This document shows positions 48,936 through 57,428 of a DNA stretch of 64,000 nt, piece after piece. A program made the translations under genes and the position numbers. Position 1 is the first letter of the stretch, and each line of letters opens with the position of its first letter. Source of the DNA: Helicobacter sp. (lineage in GTDB: Bacteria; Campylobacterota; Campylobacteria; Campylobacterales; Helicobacteraceae); contig NZ_JALEIK010000016.1 in assembly GCF_022770205.1 (NCBI RefSeq), positions 1 through 64,000 of the forward strand. Direction: 5' to 3'. The notes beneath the pieces are model-generated. The model saw only the letters and a program-made list of their open reading frames with translations. It made no database searches and was not told where the DNA came from.

Positions 48936-50105
48936 TTAGTGTATCCCTTTAATTTTATCCAACCATTCCTTAAGGGTTTTTTCAAAGCCCTTTGGAAGCC
49001 ATTTGACAAATTTTAAATCCCTATTTAAATAGCCTTGCTCTACATAGCCGCCAAAGTCGTGTGGGTAGAGATAACCTTTGTGAAAGTGCTTAATGTGGGG
49101 TGGAATCTCTTCATTGGGGTGCTTTTCTACATAATCTAGGGCTGTGTTGATGGCTAGATACGCACAATTTGACTTAGGGCTAGCACAAAGGTAAATCACG
49201 CATTGGCTAAGGATGATCCTAGCTTCTGGATAGCCGATTTTTGCAACGCTTTGCATTGTGGAGTTTGCTAAGTTTAGGGCGTTTGGGTTTGCATTGCCAA
49301 TGTCTTCGCTTGCTAAAATCACAAGTCTTCTTGCAATGAATTCTGGATTCTCTCCCCCTTGAATGAGTCTTGCAAGGTAATAAATTGCTGCATTTTCATC
49401 ACTCCCGCGGATGCTTTTAAGCATTGCTGAGATTAAATCATAATGCGCATCTAGCTCGCTAGTGCCGCTTGGTGCAGTTTTGCGCAAAGATTTTAACAGC
49501 TCCACATTTAGCGGTAATTGCGTGCTTTGTGCGCAATCTAGTAAGTTTAGCATTGCTCTTGCATCGCCACCACTAGTTTGGATAAGAAAATTTTGCACTT
49601 CTTCATTGAGTGCAAATGGCTTTAAAATCTGCTCTAGCTCCTTTGTGTTTAAGGGCTTAAATGCAAACACCATAGAGCGCGAACGGATTGCTTGTGTGAG
49701 TGCAAAATAGGGATTTTCCGTAGAAGCTCCTAGGATTAAAGCGGTGTGATTTTCCATAATAGGAAGTAACATTTCTTGCTGGGTTTTACTAAGCCTATGC
49801 ACTTCATCAATGAAAATTAAGGGTTTTTGTAAAGTGTTATGGTGTGCTGTTAAAATCTTACGCAAATCTTCGGATTTAAAATTTGTCGCATTGAGTGCAT
49901 AAAAAGGGGAATCCATAGTCTTAGCAATGAGCATTGCTGCGCTTGTTTTGCCACTTCCTGGTGGTCCAAAGAAAAAGGAATGCGGAATCTTTTTTGTCAA
50001 AATTAATCGCATAAAGGGTGCATTTTCTCCAAAAAGATGTGTTTGTCCGATGAATTGCTGAAAGTTTTTAGGTCTTTTGTTGTATGCTAAATCTTGCATT
50101 TTCAT
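48936..50105 (-). CDS. rarA: Replication-associated recombination protein A (RarA/MgsA)
   Basis: AAA+ ATPase of the clamp-loader type acting at stalled forks. 389 residues with Walker A GPPGSGKTS, Walker B FIDEVHR, sensor 1 GASTENPYF and a C-terminal tetramerisation region including HPNEEIPPH and YLYPHDF. An alternative ATG lies two codons in. Confidence 0.93.
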   Translation of the reverse strand: MKMQDLAYNKRPKNFQQFIGQTHLFGENAPFMRLILTKKIPHSFFFGPPGSGKTSAAMLIAKTMDSPFYALNATNFKSEDLRKILTAHHNTLQKPLIFIDEVHRLSKTQQEMLLPIMENHTALILGASTENPYFALTQAIRSRSMVFAFKPLNTKELEQILKPFALNEEVQNFLIQTSGGDARAMLNLLDCAQSTQLPLNVELLKSLRKTAPSGTSELDAHYDLISAMLKSIRGSDENAAIYYLARLIQGGENPEFIARRLVILASEDIGNANPNALNLANSTMQSVAKIGYPEARIILSQCVIYLCASPKSNCAYLAINTALDYVEKHPNEEIPPHIKHFHKGYLYPHDFGGYVEQGYLNRDLKFVKWLPKGFEKTLKEWLDKIKGIH

Positions 50106-50121
50106 TCTTTTAAGGATAGGT

Positions 50122-50211
50122 ATGACAAAGTTTGTTCCTTTATTGCTTGGGATTTTCGCTGCATTTATGGTGCTTTTTATGATGTATGGTGTGGGAAATC
50201 CGATTTTTTAA
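50122..50211 (+). CDS. Possible 29-residue membrane peptide
   Basis: ATG at 50122 preceded by AAGGATAGG, ending in TAA at 50209-50211. The peptide is nearly all one hydrophobic segment (about residues 4-24, PLLLGIFAAFMVLFMMYG). It lies between divergently placed rarA and the convergent thiE. Too short to recognise; coding status depends on the good ribosome-binding site and the clear membrane-segment composition. Confidence 0.45.
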   Translation: MTKFVPLLLGIFAAFMVLFMMYGVGNPIF

Positions 50212-50227
50212 AATGATTTTAGAGTGT

Positions 50228-50860
50228 CTAAGTGCATTTTTCTCTTCTCCAAGCCTGCATTAAATTTTTAACATTTTGCGTGATGTCTCCTTGCCAAATG
50301 CTACGAATGCACGCTACCATTTGCGCATCTTTAATGCGTGCAATATTATCTTTTTGGATTCCGCCTATGGCACATATTGGGAGTCCTAGACTTTGGGCTT
50401 GCGTGAAAATATCTAGGGAAATTGTTTTAGCATTGGGTTTTGTGTGTGAGGGGAAGCAAGCTCCAAAAGCAATGTAATCTGCTCCAGCAAGGGCAGCATT
50501 TTTTGCTAGGTTTAAATCTCCGTAGCAAGAAACGCCTAGGATTCCATTAAATTTAGAGCGAATTTTTTTGAGCTCATCTTTGCTATAAGGTGTATTGTCT
50601 TCCTTTTTGCCAATGTGCAATCCTTGCGCTTGTAGAGAGATGGCAAGATCTATGCGATCGTTTAAGAGGAAGGAGATATTGTGTTTTTGACAAAGCTGCA
50701 TTAAAGGCGTGCATAAGGAAGCTAAGGCGGAATCTTGCGTGTTTTTATCGCGCAGTTGAAAAAGTGTGATTCCGCCTTTTATGGCTTGTATGAGTGCATT
50801 TTCTAGGGTTGGGTAGGGGGTTAGTGTTGTATCGCTGATAGCATAGATTCCGCATAGCAT
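50228..50860 (-). CDS. thiE: Thiamine-phosphate synthase
   Basis: Couples HMP-PP with thiazole phosphate to give thiamine monophosphate. 210 residues, TIM barrel with LFQLRDKN, FLLNDRIDLA and the GIGQxD-like AQGLHIGK stretch, then GVSCYGDLNLA and YIAFGACFPS. No TPP riboswitch is visible in the 64 bases upstream. Confidence 0.9.
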   Translation of the reverse strand: MLCGIYAISDTTLTPYPTLENALIQAIKGGITLFQLRDKNTQDSALASLCTPLMQLCQKHNISFLLNDRIDLAISLQAQGLHIGKKEDNTPYSKDELKKIRSKFNGILGVSCYGDLNLAKNAALAGADYIAFGACFPSHTKPNAKTISLDIFTQAQSLGLPICAIGGIQKDNIARIKDAQMVACIRSIWQGDITQNVKNLMQAWRREKCT

Positions 50861-50895
50861 TTTGCTAAATCCTAATCAAAAATATTTTAAAATTC

Positions 50896-50901
50896 TATAC
50901 T
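50896..50901 (+). promoter_or_regulatory. Putative -10 box for hypF
   Basis: TATACT 29 bases upstream of the hypF ATG, in an AT-rich spacer shared with thiE. Confidence 0.35.
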
Positions 50902-50924
50902 TTAATTGATAAAGAGAGTTTGAA

Positions 50925-53285
50925 ATGTCAAAGATTCCGCATATAACTTATGAGTTTGAGTTGCAAGGTGTGGTGCAGGGCGTTGGATTTCGTCCTTTTG
51001 TGTATAGAATTGCTAAGGAATGCGGAGTCTTTGGAAATGTGCGCAATACGACTGCTGGTGTAACAATTCTAGCGCAAGGCACTAAGAAGGCTTTGGAGTG
51101 TTTTGAAAAGGCTTTGCAGACTCCCCCTAAGGTTGCAAAAGTGACTAAAATTTTTAAACAAGAAATTAAAAATGCGGAATCCTTTTTTGACTTTAGCATC
51201 ATGCAAAGCACACAGGGGAATGGATTAGGTGCAACAATCCCAGCAGATATTGCGCTTTGTGAAGAATGCTTAAGAGAAATGCAGAATCCAAAAAATCGTC
51301 GCTTTGGCTATGCGTTTATAAGTTGCACAAATTGTGGCGGGAGATATAGTTTAATAAAAACACTTCCTTATGATAGGCAAAGCACAGCAATGGCAGATTT
51401 TGTGATGTGTAAAGCGTGTCAAGATGAGTATAATGATCCTAATTCTAGGAGATTCCATTCAGAAATTAATTGTTGCTATGATTGTGGTCCAAGATTGTTT
51501 TTTACTGAGAATTTAGAGGCATATAAGGAATGCACAGAGGATTTTGTTTTATGCAAGAGGCTTGGAGAAGATTGTATGCAAAACCCTTTAGAGAGAGCGG
51601 TAGAATACCTAAAAGCAGGAAAGATTTTAGCAATCAAGGGGATTGGGGGGTATGCGCTTGTGTGTAATGGGCTAGATTCTCAGGCGATTTTAGCATTAAG
51701 GAAGCGTAAGAATCGCCCTAGAAAGCCTTTTGCTTTGATGTGTAAAAATACGGAAATGGCGGAATCTTATGTGCATTTAAGCGCATTGCAAAAAGAGATT
51801 TTAAATTCTAGTGCTGCACCAATTTTGCTTTGTGATTTTAAAGATAACATCTCTTTGCCGCTTTCTATCATTGCTCCTAAACTTGCTACTTTGGGTATTA
51901 TTTTGCCCTATGCGCCTTTGCATTATTTATTGTTTGAAAAGCTTAATTTTCCATTAATTTTTACAAGTGCTAATGTAAGTGGAGAGCCAATTATTAAGGA
52001 TTTTTCTCAAATTGTTGAAGCTTTTGAGGGAGTGTGTGAGGGAGTGCTATTTTATAATCGTAATATTTTAAATCCCATTGATGATAGTTTAGTGCGTGTT
52101 ATTACGCATAAGGGTAAAGAGCAAATGCAGGTTTTGCGCCGTGCGCGCGGATTTTTATCGGAGATTACCCTGCCATTTAAAAGTGCGCAGGATTTTATTG
52201 CGCTTGGGGCGCAACAAAAGGCAACTTTTTGTTTAAAAATACAAAACAAGGTTTTGCTTAGTCCGCATTTGGGAGATTTAGAGAATATTGAGAGTGTGGA
52301 GAATTTTTTAAAGACACAAAAATTATTTTTAACACAATATAAAATTGCTCCTAAAAATTTTGTGCTAGATTTGCATCCAAATTATGCTCAAAGGGGGTTT
52401 ATTAGCGATGCAAAAAGGATAGAATGCGTGCAACATCATTTTGCACACTTGCTCTCTAATGTGGTAGAGAATAGGATTGATAAGAAGGTTTTGGGTGTCA
52501 TTTTTGATGGAACAGGATATGGCGATAGTAGCAAGGATAGGCAGGGGATGATATGGGGAGGTGAGTTTTTAGAGTGGAATCCTAAAAAGCCTTTGGAATA
52601 TCAGCGTGTTGCGTATTTTGATGCTTTGATGCTTTTAGGAGGAGAGAGGGCGATTGAGGATATTAGAAGGCTTGGATTATCTTTGATTTTTGAGAGTTTT
52701 AAGGGAGAGTATAAAACGCTTGATTTATCCTTGTTTAAGGAGTTTTCACAAGAGGAATTAGAGATTTTTTATGCCTTAAATGCAAAACAATCAAGGGTAA
52801 GAGTGCCTTGTAATAGTGTAGGGAGGCTTTTTGATGGAGTTAGTGCGCTTTGTGGTGTTTGTGTGCAAAGTAGTTATGAGGGAGAGGGGGGGATGGTGTT
52901 AGAATCCTTTGCTTTAAACGCTTTGAAAAAGTTGGAATCTAAAAAATTAAGAGCGTATTCTTATACAATCCAAGAAGGTGTGGTAAATTATCAGTCTATG
53001 GTTAGGGAGATTTGCAAAGAGCTAGAGTCGGGTGTGGAAGTGTGCGAGATTGCATTAAGATTCCATATTACGCTTGCTAGTGTGATTGCAGAAATTGCTA
53101 AGGATTACACGCATATTGCATTAAGTGGGGGATGTTTTCAAAATGCTCTTTTAACGCAACTTGTTTTAGAAAAGCTTGTGGGCAAAGAGGTGTATCTTAA
53201 TGGAGAGATTCCGTGTAATGATGGCGGCATTAGTGTAGGGCAAGCGTATTTTATGGAGTTGTTTTATGCACAGCTAACGCGCTAA
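50925..53285 (+). CDS. hypF: Carbamoyltransferase HypF (NiFe hydrogenase maturation)
   Basis: Makes the carbamoyl-AMP and transfers carbamoyl to HypE, the source of hydrogenase CN ligands. 786 residues in the standard order: acylphosphatase domain (QGVVQGVGFRPFVYRIA, about 13-29), two Cys4 zinc fingers (CEECLREM ... CTNCGGRYS, CKACQDEY ... CCYDCGPRL), YrdC-like domain (about 235-400) and Kae1-like C-terminal domain (VQHHFAHLLS). Other hyp genes are outside the window. The end overlaps the convergent SDR gene by 35 bases. Confidence 0.95.
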   Translation: MSKIPHITYEFELQGVVQGVGFRPFVYRIAKECGVFGNVRNTTAGVTILAQGTKKALECFEKALQTPPKVAKVTKIFKQEIKNAESFFDFSIMQSTQGNGLGATIPADIALCEECLREMQNPKNRRFGYAFISCTNCGGRYSLIKTLPYDRQSTAMADFVMCKACQDEYNDPNSRRFHSEINCCYDCGPRLFFTENLEAYKECTEDFVLCKRLGEDCMQNPLERAVEYLKAGKILAIKGIGGYALVCNGLDSQAILALRKRKNRPRKPFALMCKNTEMAESYVHLSALQKEILNSSAAPILLCDFKDNISLPLSIIAPKLATLGIILPYAPLHYLLFEKLNFPLIFTSANVSGEPIIKDFSQIVEAFEGVCEGVLFYNRNILNPIDDSLVRVITHKGKEQMQVLRRARGFLSEITLPFKSAQDFIALGAQQKATFCLKIQNKVLLSPHLGDLENIESVENFLKTQKLFLTQYKIAPKNFVLDLHPNYAQRGFISDAKRIECVQHHFAHLLSNVVENRIDKKVLGVIFDGTGYGDSSKDRQGMIWGGEFLEWNPKKPLEYQRVAYFDALMLLGGERAIEDIRRLGLSLIFESFKGEYKTLDLSLFKEFSQEELEIFYALNAKQSRVRVPCNSVGRLFDGVSALCGVCVQSSYEGEGGMVLESFALNALKKLESKKLRAYSYTIQEGVVNYQSMVREICKELESGVEVCEIALRFHITLASVIAEIAKDYTHIALSGGCFQNALLTQLVLEKLVGKEVYLNGEIPCNDGGISVGQAYFMELFYAQLTR

Positions 53286-53997
53286 AACTTTGGCTTGTTG
53301 GCATCATTTCTAAGGTGTTGATGTTGATGTGTTTTGGTGGAGTTGCAACCCAATACACTGCTTCTGCAATGTCTTGTGGTTGAAGTGCCTGACTATTTTG
53401 ATAGAGTGCATCAGCACGCGCTTTATCTCTTTTAAAACGCACGAGTGAAAACTCACTCTCTGCAAGCCCGGGCTGTATATCGCTTACTCTTACATTTGTG
53501 CCTGCCAAATCTGCACGCAATCCTAGTGCAAACTGTCTAACAAAAGCTTTTGTTGCCCCATAGACATTGCCACCGGGATAAGGGTATTTCCCAGCAATAG
53601 AACCTAAAGTGATGATGTGTCCGTTTTTGCGCTCCACCATTTGTGGCAATAGGAGATGCGTAAGGTAGCTAAGGGCTGTAATATTAACGCTAATCATTTG
53701 CTCTCAGTCGTTAAAATCACACTTTTGCGCAGGTTCAATACCTAGCGCAAGCCCTGCATTATTAACCAAAACATCAATTTCTTGAAAATCTTTTGGCAGG
53801 GAAGAGAGTGCATTTTTTAAGGCATCTTTATTGCAAATATCGCAGGGTAAGATGACGCATTGTGGAATCTCTTTTGCTAACAATTCTAAGCGTTCTTTAC
53901 GCCTTGCAAGTGCGATGACTTGATGCCCGTTTGCGCCAAATTTTCTAGCAATTTCTCTACCAAAGCCGCTAGATGCTCCTGTTACTAAAATAACCAT
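53251..53997 (-). pseudogene. YdfG-like short-chain dehydrogenase interrupted by an in-frame TGA
   Basis: The two pieces 53997-53704 and 53697-53251 are one 248-codon SDR gene in a single frame. N-terminal TGASSGFGREIA, NNAGLALG, catalytic YGATKAF and C-terminal NINTLEMMPTSQS match the NADP-dependent 3-hydroxy acid dehydrogenase YdfG family. A TGA at 53706-53704 falls in FND-stop-EQMISVN, where relatives have Trp (TGG). One G to A change explains it. The rest of the frame looks intact, so the loss is recent, a variant, or a sequence error. It follows the TPR lipoprotein gene by 10 bases. Confidence 0.88.
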
Positions 53998-54007
53998 TGT
54001 CTTTTCC

Positions 54008-55315
54008 TTATGGGTTGCAATTTAGAATTTTTTTGTAATGTGTTTTTAACTCTTCTTCTTTTTGTATTTCCGAATTTGGAATCTTTTCTATTATTGTTTT
54101 AGCATTTTGGCAATCTTTGAGTTTAAAATATCCCCAAGCAAGAGAATCTAAATAATAGGCGTTGCTAGGGTCTTCTTCTAGGGCTTTTTGCACATATTTT
54201 ATGCCTTTTTGAATGCGCATAGAGTCGTTAAAATCGTGGTCAATCATTAAGTAGCCTAGATAATTCCAATAGAGTGCTTCATTGGTTTTTAATGCAGCTT
54301 CCTTTAAATCGTTTTCTATGGCTTGGAGATAAGTTTTTGTGCGTGTTTTTGAATTTTCATAAGAAAGCATTGCTTTGTAGGCTAAGAAATTGGAATCTTG
54401 CGTGTTTTGATAGATGATTTCTGCTTGCTTGATGGTTTTTTGTGTGTCTTTTTGTAAGCGGTAGATTTCAAAGAGTAAGGCATTGCGCATAGCAATATTA
54501 GAGTGCTTTAGCAAAAAAGATTCCGCTAAATCTAAATGTTTAGTTTTTGTATAAATTTCTAATACAAGGCGCGCATAATCTTGCGCATTGGTTTCTTCAA
54601 AAAGCAATGCGTAAATGCGTGCAGCATCTAAATAGAGTTTAGATTCCAGATAAATTGCAGCGAGTTTATCCCCGATAGATTTTGTGATTTCTTGTGTTTT
54701 GATATGGGTTTCATAGAGAGATATGGCAGTTTTAGAATCTTTTAAGAATAAAAGATGTGTGGTGGCAAGTTTGTCTAGCAAAATTGGATTGGGATTGAGA
54801 TGATAAGCAAGTTGTAAGTATTTACTAGCATTTTTGTAGTCTTGGCGTAGAAAATATACAGAGGAGATTAGTTCATAGCTCTCAGCATTTTTGTGGTATT
54901 GTAAAAGTAATTTAGCTTCTTTTAAGGCTAAGTCAAATTGCTTGGTGTTTGTTAAGATTCCAATAAGCACGCTACGCACCATTTCATCTTTTGGGTATTT
55001 TTCTAAAAATGCATAGGCTTCTTTTTGTGCTTCTTGGAGTTTGTTTTGTGCGACTAAAATCCCTAAAATTTCTTTGAGATAGTTTGGGTTTGGGTTAATT
55101 ATATAAGCATTGGCAAAGGCTGTTTGTGCGCTATCATAATCGTTTGTATCTAATGCTGCATAAGCCTGTATGATGAAAATATCTTCAAGATTCTCTACTT
55201 CTTTAAAATTAGGATTTTTTAAAGTCATTAAATCTTGCTTGAAGCAACCTGAAAATCCAATCAATAGTGCAATAGTGTTTATAAAGAGAATAAGATGTTT
55301 ATTTTTTAACCACAC
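54008..55315 (-). CDS. TPR-repeat lipoprotein
   Basis: 435 residues. Signal peptide with lipobox GFSGC (Cys about residue 24), then tandem TPR-like helical pairs through to the C-terminus (for example YELISSVYFLRQDYKNASKYLQ). Probably anchored in the outer membrane facing the periplasm as a scaffold protein; partner unknown. Overlaps the Cys-cluster gene by 17 bases, so it belongs to the flgP-flgQ run by position only. Confidence 0.85.
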   Translation of the reverse strand: MWLKNKHLILFINTIALLIGFSGCFKQDLMTLKNPNFKEVENLEDIFIIQAYAALDTNDYDSAQTAFANAYIINPNPNYLKEILGILVAQNKLQEAQKEAYAFLEKYPKDEMVRSVLIGILTNTKQFDLALKEAKLLLQYHKNAESYELISSVYFLRQDYKNASKYLQLAYHLNPNPILLDKLATTHLLFLKDSKTAISLYETHIKTQEITKSIGDKLAAIYLESKLYLDAARIYALLFEETNAQDYARLVLEIYTKTKHLDLAESFLLKHSNIAMRNALLFEIYRLQKDTQKTIKQAEIIYQNTQDSNFLAYKAMLSYENSKTRTKTYLQAIENDLKEAALKTNEALYWNYLGYLMIDHDFNDSMRIQKGIKYVQKALEEDPSNAYYLDSLAWGYFKLKDCQNAKTIIEKIPNSEIQKEEELKTHYKKILNCNP

Positions 55316-55667
55316 CGATACATTCCTTTTCTAGTTCGTCAAAATGTTCTTTGTAGTAGTCCCAAAAAGGGAAGGCTACGCATTGTTTTGGGCGTTTAGG
55401 ATAGATTTGACAGATTCCATCTTTAAAGAACACACAAGAGTAAGTTTTATTATCTTGTGTGATGTCCAATAAAGAATAGCGATAGCCCACTTTCTTGACA
55501 TAATTTTGGCAAAATGTGTCAAAATCTAGCCCGAGAAACTCAGCAATTTCTTCAATTTCTTTGGGTGTAACAAAGACATATCCGCTCTCACCCGTGCAAC
55601 ATTTTCCGCCACATTCCTTACATTTGCTAGGGTCAAAGTGGTATTGAAAATCAGAATGCTCTAACAT
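55299..55667 (-). CDS. YkgJ family cysteine-cluster protein
   Basis: 122 residues with CKECGGKCC near residue 15 and CVFFKDGICQIYPKRPKQC later, eight Cys in family spacing, probably binding a metal or Fe-S cluster. Function unknown in the family. It overlaps the methyltransferase upstream by 7 bases and the TPR gene downstream by 17. Confidence 0.85.
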   Translation of the reverse strand: MLEHSDFQYHFDPSKCKECGGKCCTGESGYVFVTPKEIEEIAEFLGLDFDTFCQNYVKKVGYRYSLLDITQDNKTYSCVFFKDGICQIYPKRPKQCVAFPFWDYYKEHFDELEKECIGVVKK

Positions 55668-56359
55668 TTAATGCTCCAAGTGTTTGCGTGGTGATAGATT
55701 GCCTGCACTTCTTGTGTGAAATGCTGCCCTTTTTTCTCGCTTAAATGCGTGAAAAGGGGAGGTTGAATTTCACATTGGCTTTTAGAATTTTTTCTAGCAC
55801 GGCATAATACCAAAGTCGCGCTTTTTTCTGCCTTTGGATGCACAAAACGCACAGAAATTGGCGGAATCTTAAAGTGTTGCAATGTGCTAAAAAGGCTAAA
55901 AATCGCCTTTGCATCGTAGCAAAAAATAAACTCTCCTTTAGGCTTTAAAAGTGTATTGACTTTTTTTGCTAGATCAAAAAAGGGAAGATTTTCTGCATAA
56001 CGCGCACTAAAAATATCAGAATTTTTGGATTTCATCACACCATCGTGATAGAAAGGGGGGTTGCTTAAGATTGCATCAAAGGTTTGCATTTTGGATTCCA
56101 AAAAATCCGCGCAGATTAAATTTGCTTGGATTTTATTAATGCGTAAATTTTGCGCACAAAGTTCTACCATTTTAGGGTTTTTCTCAACCATTGTAAGTTG
56201 TAGTGGCAAATCCCTAGCACAAAGCATTCCTAGGATTCCACAACCTGCACCAATGTCTAAAAGCGTGGAATGTTTTTTTAAAAAAGGCATTGCAAAATGG
56301 TGCAAAAACAAAGTGTCGCTGTTGTAGCAATAGCCATCTTTTGGTTGGTAAATTTGCAT
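55661..56359 (-). CDS. TrmN6-like methyltransferase
   Basis: 232 residues with SAM motif LDIGAGCGILGM (about 36-47) and the N6-adenine motif NPPFY (about 100-104). This matches the tRNA1(Val) m6A37 methyltransferase (TrmN6/YfiC) group; the substrate in Helicobacter is not certain. Sits 7 bases after the FlgQ-like gene. Confidence 0.82.
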   Translation of the reverse strand: MQIYQPKDGYCYNSDTLFLHHFAMPFLKKHSTLLDIGAGCGILGMLCARDLPLQLTMVEKNPKMVELCAQNLRINKIQANLICADFLESKMQTFDAILSNPPFYHDGVMKSKNSDIFSARYAENLPFFDLAKKVNTLLKPKGEFIFCYDAKAIFSLFSTLQHFKIPPISVRFVHPKAEKSATLVLCRARKNSKSQCEIQPPLFTHLSEKKGQHFTQEVQAIYHHANTWSIKC

Positions 56360-56366
56360 AGGATTC

Positions 56367-56870
56367 CTAATGGATTTGCAGAGAAAAAATTGTTTTTTTC
56401 TCTAAATTTTTAACTTCTAAGGTTATAGAATCTTGTGTGGTGCTGTAATTTAGCTCTAACCCTTCACGCATAATTATTTGCAAAAAGCCATTTTGGATTC
56501 TAACTTTATTTTCTCCGCTAAAAATTTCTTGCCCTTTTAAAACCACCTGAAAGTCTAGTTCTCTAAAAGTATCGCTTCCAAAAAATTTGCGCACAATGGA
56601 ATCTTTTGCATAGCATTCCCCATTTAGACAAATTTTATCTTTGTAACAATCCATTTTAAGGAGGGCTGTCCCCGCATTAAAAATCTCTAAGCTTGTGTAA
56701 TTAGGATAAGACTTAACAAAGCCTAAATCATAGAATCTAAAATCTTTAGTAGAGAAAAAAATCGTTTTGGTTGTAGAGTTTTGTAGGATGGGCGTTTTAG
56801 CGCATCCAAATGCAAAAAGCACCACAAAAGTAGTGCTTAAAATTGCTCGCCAGTTAATACGCGATACCAT
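56367..56870 (-). CDS. FlgQ-like lipoprotein
   Basis: 167 residues with a signal peptide and lipobox FAFGC (Cys about residue 23). By position next to an FlgP-like gene it corresponds to C. jejuni flgQ, needed for motility. Overlap with the FlgP-like gene is 34 bases. Similarity is inferred from context; I do not recognise a domain. Confidence 0.65.
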   Translation of the reverse strand: MVSRINWRAILSTTFVVLFAFGCAKTPILQNSTTKTIFFSTKDFRFYDLGFVKSYPNYTSLEIFNAGTALLKMDCYKDKICLNGECYAKDSIVRKFFGSDTFRELDFQVVLKGQEIFSGENKVRIQNGFLQIIMREGLELNYSTTQDSITLEVKNLEKKTIFSLQIH

Positions 56871-57397
56871 CGTTTTCCATCAAGTTTAAGTTCCATACTG
56901 ACTTGGCAGAGACCATCTTTATACACGGTTTCTACAATTTCAGCATTACGAATCACTGCTAACACTTTTGTTTTAACCGTGGAGTTCTTTAGCATCATAT
57001 CACGCACTGTATCTTGTGCATTAACGCGGATTCCATACATTTTTTCACCAATTTGGCGGTAAGCATCCACGATTGCTGCACGCTTTGCAAGTGCTAGAGC
57101 TTGCGCAGGAGATGCTGTAGATTCTGGCGCTACACCCATTCCTACTGCACTAATTTCAATAATGCTAGAAGGTGTGATAATAGGGGCATTTGGGATTACA
57201 ATATCATCTCCACCAACTTCTACTCCTTGAAGATTAGAAGGGGTGTTTGAATTCCTTCCATAAGATGCGCTTTGGAATCCTGCATTTCCTATTGGACTTA
57301 CAGATGCACTACTTGTTGTTGAATTTACTTGAGCAGCAAGCAAATTACTTCCTAAAAGCATTCCTGCTAAGACTAATGAAATTGATGTTTTTGTCAT
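56837..57397 (-). CDS. FlgP/LPP20-like outer-membrane protein
   Basis: 186 residues from the ATG at 57397 (AAGGATC upstream). N-terminal signal segment (MLLGSNLLAA), then a low-complexity Ser/Thr/Asn stretch and a C-terminal LPP20-type domain (ALAKRAAIVDAYRQIGEKMYGIRV). FlgP forms the basal disk of the Campylobacter flagellar motor. No Cys follows the signal, so this copy would not be a lipoprotein. Placed between maf and the FlgQ-like gene. Confidence 0.75.
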   Translation of the reverse strand: MTKTSISLVLAGMLLGSNLLAAQVNSTTSSASVSPIGNAGFQSASYGRNSNTPSNLQGVEVGGDDIVIPNAPIITPSSIIEISAVGMGVAPESTASPAQALALAKRAAIVDAYRQIGEKMYGIRVNAQDTVRDMMLKNSTVKTKVLAVIRNAEIVETVYKDGLCQVSMELKLDGKRWYRVLTGEQF

Positions 57398-57428
57398 TTT
57401 GATCCTTTTTGGTATTAAGATACTTGCA

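Noticed and set aside
53704-53706. TGA as Trp (recoding) or selenocysteine
   Set aside because: Other genes use TGG for Trp and TGA as stop; the position matches Trp, not Cys/Sec, and no SECIS-like element is visible.
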